In this document: positions 49,665-58,583 of the stretch, in pieces
Layout of the letters: each line of letters begins with the position of its first letter
Position numbering within the stretch: the first letter of the stretch is position 1
Translations under genes and position numbers: made by a program
Source of the DNA: Methyloversatilis discipulorum
GTDB taxonomy: Bacteria; Pseudomonadota; Gammaproteobacteria; Burkholderiales; Rhodocyclaceae
NCBI RefSeq assembly: GCF_000385375.1
Contig: NZ_ARVV01000001.1
Coordinates: forward strand, 3,720,001-3,784,000
Reading direction: 5' to 3'
Length of the DNA stretch: 64,000 nucleotides
Notes under the pieces: generated by a model
The model's input: only the letters and a program-made list of their open reading frames with translations
Told to the model about the DNA's origin: nothing
The model's database searches: none

Positions 49665-49979
49665 TCGCGGCCAAGGCCGCTCCCACAACAAACGCGCCCG
49701 ACCTGCTGCCCGAGCCTCGGCGGGGTTCTGTGGGAAGGGTCTTCTGATCCCGACGGCACTCTGCATTCAAGCCTGCGGACCGCGACGGCCCTGTCGCGGC
49801 CAAGGCCGCTCCCACAGGGAACGCACCCGACCTGCTGCCCGAGCCTGGGCAGGGGTTCTGTGGGAGGGGTCTTGACCCCGACAACAGCCTGTATCGAGGC
49901 CTGCGGACCGCGACGGCCCATTTCGCGAGGGCCGCTCCCACAGGGGTAATTCGCCACACCTGCTGCCGGAGCCCGGGCC
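49665..49979. repeat. Intergenic repeat array, about 130-base period
   Basis: GGGGTTCTGTGGGA starts near 49722 and again near 49852, giving about 130 bases per unit; a partial unit precedes and another follows. Units contain CGCGGCCAAGGCCGCTCCCACA, so they belong to the same family as the array at 34271-34594. Together with the terminator this fills the 438-base gap between nifF and nifK; no gene is seen there. Confidence 0.85.
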
Positions 49980-50000
49980 GATGCCTGCACACCCTGCCCC

Positions 50001-50042
50001 AAAAAAGACGCCGCGCCGGCACGATGGGTGCCGGCGCGGCGT
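50001..50042 (-). terminator. Intrinsic terminator of nifHDK
   Basis: A perfect 15-base stem (50008-50022 with 50028-50042, GC-rich) with a 5-base loop is followed on the minus strand by six T residues (AAAAAA at 50001-50006 on the plus strand). It begins 15 bases after the nifK stop. Confidence 0.92.
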
Positions 50043-50056
50043 GAGAGGACGCTGTA

Positions 50057-51616
50057 TCAGCGGATGATGTCGTACGAGTAGTCGGTCTTGCCCGGAACGA
50101 TGGTGTTCACGTCGATCGACTCGAAGAACTCGTCGAGCAGCATCACCAGCACGCGCATGCCGCCTTCGTAGCCCCAGATCGGGTAGCGATGGTAGTGGTG
50201 ACGATCGAAGATCGGGAACACCATGCGGATCAGCGGAGTGCCGGTGTCACGCTCCAGGTACTTGCCGTAGGTGTTGCCGATCAGGAAGTCGACCGGCTCG
50301 GTGTAGAGCAGCGAACGCATGTGCCACAGGTCGCGCTTCGGGTACACCTTGCAGCCGGCGCCGTAGGGGGAGCTGTCGAGCAGCTTCTGCACCTTGGCTT
50401 CCCATTCCTTCTCGCCGTTGGTGGCCAGGATGTGTGCCGGCTCGGCACCCAGTTCCAGCAGGAACTCGGTCAGGCCCAGCATCATGTCCGGATCGCCGTA
50501 CATCGCGTAGCGCTTGCCGTGCAGGTGAGCCTGCGAATCGGCCATCGCGTCAACCAGGTAACCGCGCTCCTTCTCCAGCACTTCGGGGATGGGCTTGCCG
50601 GTGAGGCGCGACAGTTCCATCAGGAACTTGTCGGTGCCGGCGACGCCGATCGGGCTGTTCAACAGCACCACTTCCTGACCGTGCTCGGCGATGAACTTCG
50701 CGGTCTTTTCGCAGCAGAACTCCTGGAAGATGACCGTGGCCTTGGCGTTGATCGCGCGCTCGACCGTTTCCTTGGTGGTGCCGCCCTCGTACATGCGGAA
50801 TTCGCCGTCGGTCGGCGTATTCCAGACTTCGGACGGATCGCACAGGATGTTGTAGTCGATCTCGAACAGGTCGAGGATGCGCTTCATTTCCTTCATGTTG
50901 CCGACGACGAAGCCGTCGAAGCCGAAGATGAAGTTGATCGACTCATCCGCCTTGCGCTCGAGCTTGGCGGCGGTGTCGGCCTTGCCGTCCCAGAAGTGAC
51001 GCAGGATGCCGAGCAGCGCGTTGTCGTAGCCGGTGATGTGGCTGCCGACGAAGGCCGGCGTGTGAGCGAACGGCACGTCGAACTCGGCCGGCACGCTGCC
51101 CTTTTCCTTCGAGGTCTTGATGAAGGCGTTCAGGTCGTCACCGATCACTTCCGCCATGCAGGTGGTCGACACCGCGATCATGTCCGGCTTGTACAGGTTG
51201 TACGAGTTGGCCAGGCCGTCGATCATGTTGTTCAGGCCGCCGAACACCGCCGCGTCCTCGGTCATCGACGACGACACGCAGGAGGTCGGCTCCTTGAAGT
51301 GACGCGAGAAGTGCGAACGGTAGTAGGCGACACAGCCTTGCGAGCCATGCACGAAGGACAGCGTCTTGTGGAAGCCGTTGGCGACATAGACGGCACCCAG
51401 CGGCTGGCAGGCCTTGGCCGGATTGACCGTGAGCGCTTCACGGGCGAAGTTCTTCTGCTTGTAGTCCTCGGTCTTGGTCCACTCGACGATCTCCTGGATC
51501 TTGGCGTCGGCGTGGTTGAACTCGAACTGGGACTTCTTGTCCGCCAGCATCTGCTGGTATTCCGGTTCGCGGAACAGCAGTTCGTGGTCGAGGATCTTGT
51601 CGGCTGATTGAGGCAT
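50057..51616 (-). CDS. nifK: Nitrogenase MoFe protein beta subunit
   Basis: A 519-residue NifK; with NifD it forms the alpha2-beta2 MoFe protein. P-cluster ligands are seen in [28 protein letters not shown] and [12 protein letters not shown], with the Ser-containing segment that follows. The start at 51616 opens [15 protein letters not shown]; a longer frame crosses the nifD-nifK spacer. It ends just before a strong terminator. Confidence 0.97.
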   Translation of the reverse strand: MPQSADKILDHELLFREPEYQQMLADKKSQFEFNHADAKIQEIVEWTKTEDYKQKNFAREALTVNPAKACQPLGAVYVANGFHKTLSFVHGSQGCVAYYRSHFSRHFKEPTSCVSSSMTEDAAVFGGLNNMIDGLANSYNLYKPDMIAVSTTCMAEVIGDDLNAFIKTSKEKGSVPAEFDVPFAHTPAFVGSHITGYDNALLGILRHFWDGKADTAAKLERKADESINFIFGFDGFVVGNMKEMKRILDLFEIDYNILCDPSEVWNTPTDGEFRMYEGGTTKETVERAINAKATVIFQEFCCEKTAKFIAEHGQEVVLLNSPIGVAGTDKFLMELSRLTGKPIPEVLEKERGYLVDAMADSQAHLHGKRYAMYGDPDMMLGLTEFLLELGAEPAHILATNGEKEWEAKVQKLLDSSPYGAGCKVYPKRDLWHMRSLLYTEPVDFLIGNTYGKYLERDTGTPLIRMVFPIFDRHHYHRYPIWGYEGGMRVLVMLLDEFFESIDVNTIVPGKTDYSYDIIR

Positions 51617-51633
51617 GTTGAACACTCCTGAGT

Positions 51634-51714
51634 GTAGGGTGGGCAGGGGCTGCGCCCCGCCCTGCGACACGGATGTCGGGAACGGTGGGTTTCGGTGCCC
51701 TCAACCCACCCTAC
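51634..51714. repeat. Inverted repeat in the nifD-nifK spacer
   Basis: GTAGGGTGGG (51634-51643) pairs with CCCACCCTAC (51705-51714), and GGTGGGTT (51684-51691) with AACCCACC (51703-51710). GTAGGGTGGG-type elements are widespread intergenic repeats in proteobacteria. In the nif mRNA the element could adjust stability or nifD:nifK balance. Confidence 0.7.
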
Positions 51715-51726
51715 GTTGCACTGCGC

Positions 51727-53181
51727 TTACTTCTTCCACGGAGCCTTGGTCAGGCCCCAGATCGGCGAGCTGATCGCCATGTCCATGTCGCGGGCAAAGA
51801 TGGCGAAGCCGTCGTAGCCGTGGTACGGACCGGAGTAGTCCCAGCTGTGCATCTGACGGAAGGGCACGCCCATCTTCTGGAACACGTACTTTTCCTTGAT
51901 GCCGGAACCGACCAGGTCGGGCTTCACCTTCTCGACGAACTTCTCGAACTCGTAGCCGGTGACGTCGTCATAGATCAGCGTGCCGTCCTTGACGTAATGC
52001 GTGGTGCGCTGATAGTCGTCGTTGTGGCCGAATTCGTAGCCGGTGCCGACCACTTCCATGCCCAGATCCTCATAGGCACCGATGACGTGACGCGGGCGCA
52101 GACCGCCAACGAACAGCATCACCTTCTTGCCTTCCAGGCGCGGACGGTACTTGTCGATCACCGCCTGCATCAGCGGCTTGTACTTGGCGATCACCTTCTC
52201 GGTGTTCTCCTTGATCTTGTCGTCGAAGTGCGAGGCGATCTCGCGCAGCGACTCCTCGATCTTGGACGGGCCGAAGAAGTTGTATTCCACCCAGGGAATG
52301 CCGTACTTCTCTTCCATGTGCCGCGAGATGTAGTTCATCGAGCGGTAGCAGTGCAGCACGTTGAGCTTGGCCTTCGGCGTGTTCTCCAGCTCGGCGATGG
52401 TGCCGTCGCCCGACCACTGGGCGATCACGCGCAGACCCATCTCTTCCAGCAGGATGCGGCTCGACCAGGCGTCGCCACCGATGTTGTAGTCACCGATGAT
52501 GGCCACGTCGTACGGGGTCGACACGAAGTCCGGGCGCTTGTCCTCGGTCTTGTCGAACACCCAGTCGCGGATCGCGTCGTTGGCGATGTGGTGACCCAGC
52601 GACTGGCTCACGCCGCGGAAGCCCTCGCAGCGCACCGGCACGATGGTGTGGCCGGCGTATTCCTTCGACTTCTTCTTCGACACCGCTTCGATGTCGTCGC
52701 CGATCAGGCCGATCGGGCACTCGGACTGCACCGAAATGCCCTTGTTGAGCGGGAACAGCTGCTGGATCTCGTCCATGATGACTTCCAGCTTCTTGTCACC
52801 GCCGAACACGATGTCCTTCTCCTGGAAATCGGAGGTGAACTGCATCGTGACGAAGGTATCCACACCGGTGACTCCGATGTAGTAGTTGCGGCGAGCCGCC
52901 CACGAGTACTGGCCGCAGCCGACCGGGCCGTGCGAGATGTGGATCATGTCCTTGATCGGACCCCACACCACGCCCTTGGAACCTGCGTAAGCACAGCCGC
53001 GGATGGTCATCACGCCGGGCAGCGACTTGATGTTCGACTTCACGCCGCAGTCGGGCTTGCCTTCTTCGTGCACGTTGAGGTGCTTGGCGCGCTTCTTCGC
53101 GGTCTTCTCGGGATAGGCCTTCAGCACTTCTTCGATCAGCGCTGCGTTCTGGGCCTTCTTTTCGTCTATGGTCATGCTCAT
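51727..53181 (-). CDS. nifD: Nitrogenase MoFe protein alpha subunit
   Basis: A 484-residue NifD holding FeMo-co. P-cluster Cys are in [25 protein letters not shown] and [11 protein letters not shown]; the FeMo-co Cys is in [16 protein letters not shown] and the cofactor His in [18 protein letters not shown]. The catalytic-face residues Val ([10 protein letters not shown]), Arg ([11 protein letters not shown]) and His ([11 protein letters not shown]) are all present, so the enzyme looks a normal Mo-nitrogenase. The start follows AAGGAGTG. Confidence 0.98.
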   Translation of the reverse strand: MSMTIDEKKAQNAALIEEVLKAYPEKTAKKRAKHLNVHEEGKPDCGVKSNIKSLPGVMTIRGCAYAGSKGVVWGPIKDMIHISHGPVGCGQYSWAARRNYYIGVTGVDTFVTMQFTSDFQEKDIVFGGDKKLEVIMDEIQQLFPLNKGISVQSECPIGLIGDDIEAVSKKKSKEYAGHTIVPVRCEGFRGVSQSLGHHIANDAIRDWVFDKTEDKRPDFVSTPYDVAIIGDYNIGGDAWSSRILLEEMGLRVIAQWSGDGTIAELENTPKAKLNVLHCYRSMNYISRHMEEKYGIPWVEYNFFGPSKIEESLREIASHFDDKIKENTEKVIAKYKPLMQAVIDKYRPRLEGKKVMLFVGGLRPRHVIGAYEDLGMEVVGTGYEFGHNDDYQRTTHYVKDGTLIYDDVTGYEFEKFVEKVKPDLVGSGIKEKYVFQKMGVPFRQMHSWDYSGPYHGYDGFAIFARDMDMAISSPIWGLTKAPWKK

Positions 53182-53197
53182 TTGATCACTCCTTGTC

Positions 53198-53284
53198 GAG
53201 AGCTGAGGGTAGAGAACCACGGTTGTCGCCGGCGGCGGCCGGGAGCCTGCGGGCGACGCCCGCGGCTCCCGACCCTCGACTCTC
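53198..53284 (-). promoter_or_regulatory. Long hairpin between nifH and nifD
   Basis: An inner stem GGGAGCC-T-GCGGGC pairs with GCCCGC-GGCTCCC (53241-53270), and outer arms GAGAG/CTCTC and GAGGGT/ACCCTC (53198-53210 with 53272-53284) extend it. It begins 6 bases after the nifH stop. Such a structure would protect the nifH 3' end and help make Fe protein in excess, as in other diazotrophs; here that is inferred. Confidence 0.65.
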
Positions 53285-53290
53285 GGGTGC

Positions 53291-54316
<1,026 letters not shown>

Positions 54317-54318
54317 TC

Positions 54319-54334
54319 AGCAACAGCCGTGCCA
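54319..54334 (-). promoter_or_regulatory. Sigma-54 promoter of nifHDK
   Basis: The minus strand reads TGGCACGGCTGTTGCT, a full consensus -24/-12. No exact TGT-N10-ACA was found up to 54575; TGT-N10-CCA at 54495-54510 is the nearest. Confidence 0.9.
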
Positions 54335-54574
54335 TTCCCGATGCATTCTCGGTAAACGGCGTACAGACGTCGTTTAAGAGATTCAGATCAGCGTTTCGAT
54401 GGGTCGGCCGGCGGTACGACAAACGCGACAATCAGCCCAGCGCTGTGAGGATTGACCGGGCTGCGACAGAGCCGACACAGACTTCCCTCTGCTCTGTGGT
54501 CCATGCGCCATCGGGCGCGCCGGCGGGCGTTCCGGCGCGCAGTCCGGCGTGATGCCGGACAGAGAAGACGCAAC

Positions 54575-54590
54575 GGGTACGGCACTTGCT
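54575..54590 (+). promoter_or_regulatory. Sigma-54 promoter of the truncated-hemoglobin unit
   Basis: GGGTACGGCACTTGCT has GG-N10-GC and a consensus -12. The predicted start near 54601 lies just before the ATG at 54624, which supports that start. It is divergent from the nifH promoter. Confidence 0.65.
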
Positions 54591-54623
54591 GTGGTCACGC
54601 ATCCGCCCAGCAAAGACACGTCC

Positions 54624-55091
54624 ATGTCCACGCAAGAACCCGTCGTTCCAGCCGCCGCGCCTTCGGTCAGTTCGACCGCAGGTACGCAGAACCCGCACTT
54701 CGCCCGCATCGGCGGCGAAGCGGCGATCATTCAGTTGGTCGAGCGCTTCTATGCACACATGAGCGAACGCCCTGACGCACAGGGCATACGCGCCATGCAC
54801 GGTGTCGACCTGACCGACGTCAAGCGCGTGCTGGTGAACTACCTCGTCGAATGGATGGGCGGTCCGCAGCGCTACTCGGTCGAACGTGGCCATCCGCGTC
54901 TGCGACGCAAGCACCTCGCATTCGCGATCGGCCCGGCCGAACGCGACGCGTGGATGAACTGCATGCGCGCCGCCCTGCAGGAAGTCGTCAGCGACGGCGA
55001 ACTGCGCATGCAACTGGAGCAGGCCTTTTTCAAGACCGCGGATTTCATCCGCAACGATCAGGGGAATCACCATGAGCATCACCATCGCTAG
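54624..55091 (+). CDS. Truncated hemoglobin-like protein
   Basis: A 155-residue globin. The fold starts ARIGGEAAIIQLVERFYAHM with the Phe/Tyr of the B-helix, RYSVERGHPRLRRKHLAFAIG holds the proximal His, and RDAWMNCMRAALQEV the G-helix Trp; this is a group II pattern. The N-terminal 35 residues are low-complexity and the end is His-rich (NHHEHHHR). It probably binds O2 or NO near nitrogenase. It overlaps the next gene by 20 bases. An upstream in-frame ATG at 54549 lies before the sigma-54 promoter and is not used. Confidence 0.8.
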   Translation: MSTQEPVVPAAAPSVSSTAGTQNPHFARIGGEAAIIQLVERFYAHMSERPDAQGIRAMHGVDLTDVKRVLVNYLVEWMGGPQRYSVERGHPRLRRKHLAFAIGPAERDAWMNCMRAALQEVVSDGELRMQLEQAFFKTADFIRNDQGNHHEHHHR

Positions 55092-55665
55092 CTCCGCCTT
55101 TGCCGCACTGGAAAACGAAAAGCGGCTGCTCAATGCCGTATTCAAGGGTCCGACGCACAAGCCGGGCCGTGTCGGCTTCCGCGGCGACATCGCACTGAAG
55201 TTCGCGCAGCAGTTCGCAGACGAGGCCCGTCCGCCCGAGATCAGCAGCGACCAGGTGATGGCCGCCGCGCATGAGGGCGAGACGCACATCGCCTTCCTGA
55301 CCTGCTTCCTGCTGTCCTTCGAGTACCTGAAGATGCTGGCCGAGGTGCTGGGCGATGCGCTGTCGCCGCAAGGCAAGTACTTCCTGTTCTGCGACAACAT
55401 CGACCTGTCGAAGAAGTACCAGGTGCAGTACGGCGGCGCGACCTTCTACGTGCTGCCGATCGACGAAGCCACCGTCTACAACGAGACGCTCGAACTGCTC
55501 TATCTGGAGAAGAACGACCTGAAGAAGCTCGACACCGCCGGCAAGCTGGACGCGGTCGTCGACGCCGCGATGAAGTTCACCGGCAAGTTCCCGGAAATCA
55601 GCTACGAAGAAGGCCTGAAGCTGATGGGCCCGGTGCGCAATCTGTACGAGAACCGTCCGGTCTGA
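55072..55665 (+). CDS. Uncharacterised nif-linked protein, 197 residues
   Basis: No family recognised. It is a soluble mixed alpha/beta protein with RVGFRGDIALKFAQQFADEARPPEISSDQVMAAAHEGETHIAFLTCFLLSFEYLKMLAEVLGDAL and a C-terminal helical part ending GLKLMGPVRNLYENRPV. Cysteines are few (two). Its start overlaps the truncated hemoglobin gene, so both are made together under the nif-type promoter. Confidence 0.65.
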   Translation: MSITIASSAFAALENEKRLLNAVFKGPTHKPGRVGFRGDIALKFAQQFADEARPPEISSDQVMAAAHEGETHIAFLTCFLLSFEYLKMLAEVLGDALSPQGKYFLFCDNIDLSKKYQVQYGGATFYVLPIDEATVYNETLELLYLEKNDLKKLDTAGKLDAVVDAAMKFTGKFPEISYEEGLKLMGPVRNLYENRPV

Positions 55666-55774
55666 GGTGAAAGCGCCCGCGTTCGCTCCGCCGCCAGTGG
55701 CGGGACGGCTCTGCAGGGCCACCCGCTCGTCCGGCGCATCGCCGCTCACCGCCAGACATTGACGGATCGCTGAC

Positions 55775-56206
55775 ATGGCTCACGTCGTCTTCTTTGAGAA
55801 GCCGGGCTGTACCGGCAACGCGCGGCAGAAGCAGTGGCTGCTCGATGCGGGCCATCTGCTGACGGTGCGCAGCCTGCTGACCGAGCCATGGACGGCGGAG
55901 TCCTTGCTCGACTTCCTCGACCCCTTGCCGGTGGCCGACTGGTTCAACCGCGCTGCGCGACGCGTGAAGAGTGGCGAGGTGCGGCCCGAATCGCTCGGCC
56001 GGGCAGAGGCGCTGGCGCTGTTGCTGGCCGAGCCGCTGCTGATACGGCGGCCGCTGCTGCAGGTTGGCGCGGAGCGGCGGGTCGGTTTCGATCCGCCGGC
56101 AGTGGACCGCTGGATAGGGCTGACGCCGGACGCCGCGGCACGGCTGCGTGAAACGTCGGAGGGCTGTGCTGCCGGCGGACTGCGATCGTGCCGCCCGCCG
56201 GAATGA
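55775..56206 (+). CDS. ArsC/Spx-like nitrogenase-associated protein
   Basis: A 143-residue thioredoxin-fold protein. It starts MAHVVFFEKPGCTGNARQKQWLLDAGHLLTVRSLLTEPW, with a single Cys at the ArsC/Spx position, and has the RPLLQVG strand. It matches the nitrogenase-associated ArsC-like family found near nif genes. Role unknown; arsenate reduction is unlikely. Confidence 0.8.
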   Translation: MAHVVFFEKPGCTGNARQKQWLLDAGHLLTVRSLLTEPWTAESLLDFLDPLPVADWFNRAARRVKSGEVRPESLGRAEALALLLAEPLLIRRPLLQVGAERRVGFDPPAVDRWIGLTPDAAARLRETSEGCAAGGLRSCRPPE

Positions 56207-56234
56207 AGACAGTTCGCTCGGGCGGCGACGCCGC

Positions 56235-56420
56235 TCAGTCCGGCGTCATGTCTGGCTGCAGCACCACCTCGTCGGGCAGCACGCCACCGTTGCCCAGCAG
56301 TTCCAGCGCACCGAGCGGGGAGTAGCCGTCGTCACCTTCGAGCAGCACGGTGGCGTCGGCCGGCAGCCCCTGCAAGGCCACGATCAACTGTTTCACTGTC
56401 ATCGACATCCGCTCACCCAT
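56235..56420 (-). CDS. Small conserved-looking protein
   Basis: A 61-residue protein (MTVKQLIVALQGLPADATVLLEGDDGYSPLGALELL) with a start at 56420 or 56408. It resembles a short alpha/beta domain seen in phage and plasmid small proteins; no function assigned. It overlaps the divergent gene by two bases. Confidence 0.45.
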   Translation of the reverse strand: MGERMSMTVKQLIVALQGLPADATVLLEGDDGYSPLGALELLGNGGVLPDEVVLQPDMTPD

Positions 56421-56718
56421 GTCCTCGCCATCGCTCCCCCCTTCGCCCTCGACGATCAGCCGCTACTTCCTCACCTACCGCGGCGTGAAACTCCCGCTGC
56501 AGTTCGCCGAAGAACTGCAGCCGGATGCGCTGCGCAACCGCAACACCTGGTTCCAGGTCGACTACGACGCAGCCGGTCGCATCGTGCGCGCCGAGAAGAA
56601 GGTCTACGGTGAAACCGAAATGCGTCACGAATACAGCTGGAGCGCCGACGGCCGTCTGCTGCGCGCCTGCATCGTCATCGGTGACGAAGAGCCGCAGGTG
56701 ATCGACTTCCCCGCCTGA
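56419..56718 (+). CDS. Nif-linked small protein (possibly DUF6156)
   Basis: A 99-residue protein: SRYFLTYRGVKLPLQFAEELQPDALRNRNTWFQVDYDAAGRIVRAEKKVYGETEMRHEYSW. This looks like a beta-sheet protein family that accompanies nif genes; my match to DUF6156 is from memory only. The ATG at 56419 is used; the 23-codon extension has poor composition. Confidence 0.55.
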   Translation: MSSPSLPPSPSTISRYFLTYRGVKLPLQFAEELQPDALRNRNTWFQVDYDAAGRIVRAEKKVYGETEMRHEYSWSADGRLLRACIVIGDEEPQVIDFPA

Positions 56719-56730
56719 ACGGCACGCACC

Positions 56731-57096
56731 TCAGCCGGCGAACGCAAACAGCGCCGGTTCGCGCTGGCGGTAGAGCCGCAGCCACATCAGCGTGGCCGGC
56801 ACCAGCGAAGTGAGGGCGAACCACAGCGTGTCGTCGCTGGCCGGCCCCTGGTCGGGCAAGGCGCGCGCCAGCAGCGACCAGCCGGCCCAGTCGATCTCCG
56901 GCAGACGGCGGCTGGCTTCCATCGGCAGGCCATCCATCAGACGGGCGATGATCAGCAGCAGGCGGCCCACCTCGGCGCGGGTCAACCGCGACGACAGGAA
57001 CTCGTCGCGCTCCAGCCCTTCGCCGAGGATGAGCACGCCGCTGCAGGCCTCGTCCAGCATGGCCAGCGACGCGGCGCTGAACAGCGCTTCGGTCAT
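56731..57096 (-). CDS. Uncharacterised nif-island protein, 121 residues
   Basis: A helical, acidic protein (MTEALFSAASLAMLDEACSGVLILGEGLERDEFLSSRLTRAEVGRLLLIIARLMDGLP) with no motif I recognise. It is the last gene of the right-hand minus-strand block, 19 bases after the Cys-rich protein gene. Confidence 0.55.
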   Translation of the reverse strand: MTEALFSAASLAMLDEACSGVLILGEGLERDEFLSSRLTRAEVGRLLLIIARLMDGLPMEASRRLPEIDWAGWSLLARALPDQGPASDDTLWFALTSLVPATLMWLRLYRQREPALFAFAG

Positions 57097-57115
57097 GGTT
57101 CCGTGCGCTCCGGGC

Positions 57116-57349
57116 TCAGGCGCCGATGCGGTACTCGTAGTTCAGCCGTGTCATCTTGCCCACGGCGCCGCACTTGACGCAGCGCCAGCCGGCCGAGAAG
57201 GCCTGATTGGTACAGCTGTCGTCGTAGGTCTGGCGGCAGCCGACATGGCCGCACTCGCACTGGAAGGTCTGGCCGTTGCACTTGCCGGCAGCGCCGAGGC
57301 GGTTGCCGTTACAGAGGCCGCGATCGGCCTTGATTGCGTCGTAACTCAT
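57116..57349 (-). CDS. Small cysteine-rich (zinc-ribbon-like) protein
   Basis: A 77-residue protein with eight Cys: CNGNRLGAAGKC, FQCECGHVGCRQTYDDSC and WRCVKCGAVGK. The spacing suits two metal sites, zinc or Fe-S. It lies between the [2Fe-2S] ferredoxin gene and an unknown. The ATG at 57349 is used; longer frames overlap the ferredoxin gene. Function unknown. Confidence 0.65.
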   Translation of the reverse strand: MSYDAIKADRGLCNGNRLGAAGKCNGQTFQCECGHVGCRQTYDDSCTNQAFSAGWRCVKCGAVGKMTRLNYEYRIGA

Positions 57350-57399
57350 GATGATGTTCTTCCCGTTGTCCGGTTCTTGTCGGGGTGGCGTGGACGCGA

Positions 57400-57696
57400 T
57401 CAGACGAAGCTGAGCAGCTCGACCGTCACGTTCTCTTCGCCCATCTGCGCCTGACAGGCCAGGCGCGATTTCGAGCTGACGCCGACCAGCGCGTCGAGCT
57501 TCTCGTTCTCTGCACGGGTCGTCTTCGACAGGCTCTTGCGGCCCTCGTTGACCGCGATGTGACAGGCGCCGCACTGCGCCTGGCCGCCGCACTTGCTGAT
57601 CAGCTTCTCGCCGGCGGACAGGATGGCGGCAAGCAGGGTGGTTCCGGGAGCGACGTCGAGCGCCTTTCCGGACGGCATGATGGTGAGCTGTGGCAT
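57400..57696 (-). CDS. Nif-linked [2Fe-2S] ferredoxin
   Basis: A 98-residue ferredoxin with Cys-x5-Cys-x2-Cys in SKCGGQAQCGACHIAV and the fourth Cys in SRLACQAQMG. The lysine/serine-rich insert EGRKSLSKTTRAENEKLDALVG is like nif-associated FdxD and Shethna II-type proteins. Likely an electron donor or protective partner of nitrogenase. Confidence 0.85.
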   Translation of the reverse strand: MPQLTIMPSGKALDVAPGTTLLAAILSAGEKLISKCGGQAQCGACHIAVNEGRKSLSKTTRAENEKLDALVGVSSKSRLACQAQMGEENVTVELLSFV

Positions 57697-57728
57697 GGCG
57701 TTATCTCCTTGTCGGTGGGTGAATCGGG

Positions 57729-58562
57729 TCAGGCCGCCTGCGCCGGCAAGGCGGCGAGGCTGTCCAGCGGCAGCGCGATGCGCGTGATGTTCTGTTCGGC
57801 CAGGAACTTCGCTTCCATGCGCGTCGGCTCGTCGGGCAGCAGCGCCCAGTGGCGATCGCTGGAGCGCTTCATGATCTGGCGCGCGAACGAGCGGGTGAGC
57901 TGATCGTTGAAGCGGCAACCGAGGAAGAGGAAGCTGCGGCCGCTGCGCAGCGCCTGCACCTCCTGCGGGATCGGCGTCTGGATGTCGATCTCGGTCAGTA
58001 CTTCGACATAGTCCGAATCCGACACGAGGTAGTTGCCCGCCGGGCTGGTCGAGCCGATCGGCTTGTACAGCAGCGTCGCCCAGTCGGGCGCGCGATCGGG
58101 CAGCGGATTGCCGTCGCGGTCATACCAGCCGGTCCAGTTGCCGAAATGTTCGGACTGCGACAGCCCCTGCACTTCGCCCCACTTGACGCCGGCTTCGTGC
58201 AGCGCGGTCGACATCGCCTCGTCGTACCAGGTGTCGACGATGAGCGGCAGATTCAGACTCGCCAGCCAGGCATGCAGCGGCGAGGCCGAGGGGGCTGCGG
58301 CGAAGGCGTTGTTCATCAGATCGACCACCGTCTTGCGGTGCTTGAAGTTCTCGATGAACTGCGCGGCCTGGGTCAGCCGGCTGCGTATCTTGTGCGGCAC
58401 GGTCACCTTGGCGGTGAGCAGCGCGACCAGCGCCTCCGGCGTGCCGGGCACCGCGTACTGCGGCACCAGCGACAGCATGCCGGGGCCCAGATAGGGTACG
58501 ACGCGGCCGGCGCGCAGCCCTGCTTCGATCTCGGCGGGCAATTGGGTCAGGGGGGATGTCAT
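57729..58562 (-). CDS. SIR2-like domain protein
   Basis: A 277-residue protein with a SIR2-type NAD-binding fold: the N-terminal GRVVPYLGPGMLSLVPQ corresponds to the glycine-rich loop, LNLPLIVDTWYDEAM to the (T)TNYD-type motif, and SFLFLGCRFNDQLTRSF to the late motif. The usual Asn of TTNYD is Trp here. SIR2-like proteins of this group are NADases in phage defence, but this gene lies between a DegT-like gene and a ferredoxin gene in a nif operon. A role in NAD-linked control of nitrogenase is speculative. Confidence 0.7.
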   Translation of the reverse strand: MTSPLTQLPAEIEAGLRAGRVVPYLGPGMLSLVPQYAVPGTPEALVALLTAKVTVPHKIRSRLTQAAQFIENFKHRKTVVDLMNNAFAAAPSASPLHAWLASLNLPLIVDTWYDEAMSTALHEAGVKWGEVQGLSQSEHFGNWTGWYDRDGNPLPDRAPDWATLLYKPIGSTSPAGNYLVSDSDYVEVLTEIDIQTPIPQEVQALRSGRSFLFLGCRFNDQLTRSFARQIMKRSSDRHWALLPDEPTRMEAKFLAEQNITRIALPLDSLAALPAQAA

Positions 58563-58583
58563 GACTCGTCCTCGTAACGCGGT

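Noticed and set aside
49665..49979. Possible CRISPR array or small-RNA array
   Set aside because: Same reasoning: long similar units with inverted ends, no spacers; nothing shows an RNA gene.
54335..54575. Exact NifA site TGT-N10-ACA for nifH
   Set aside because: Only two TGT triplets are in this stretch and neither has ACA ten bases on; reported as absent.
54549..54623. 25-codon N-terminal extension of the truncated hemoglobin
   Set aside because: It would start upstream of the predicted sigma-54 promoter and transcription start near 54601.
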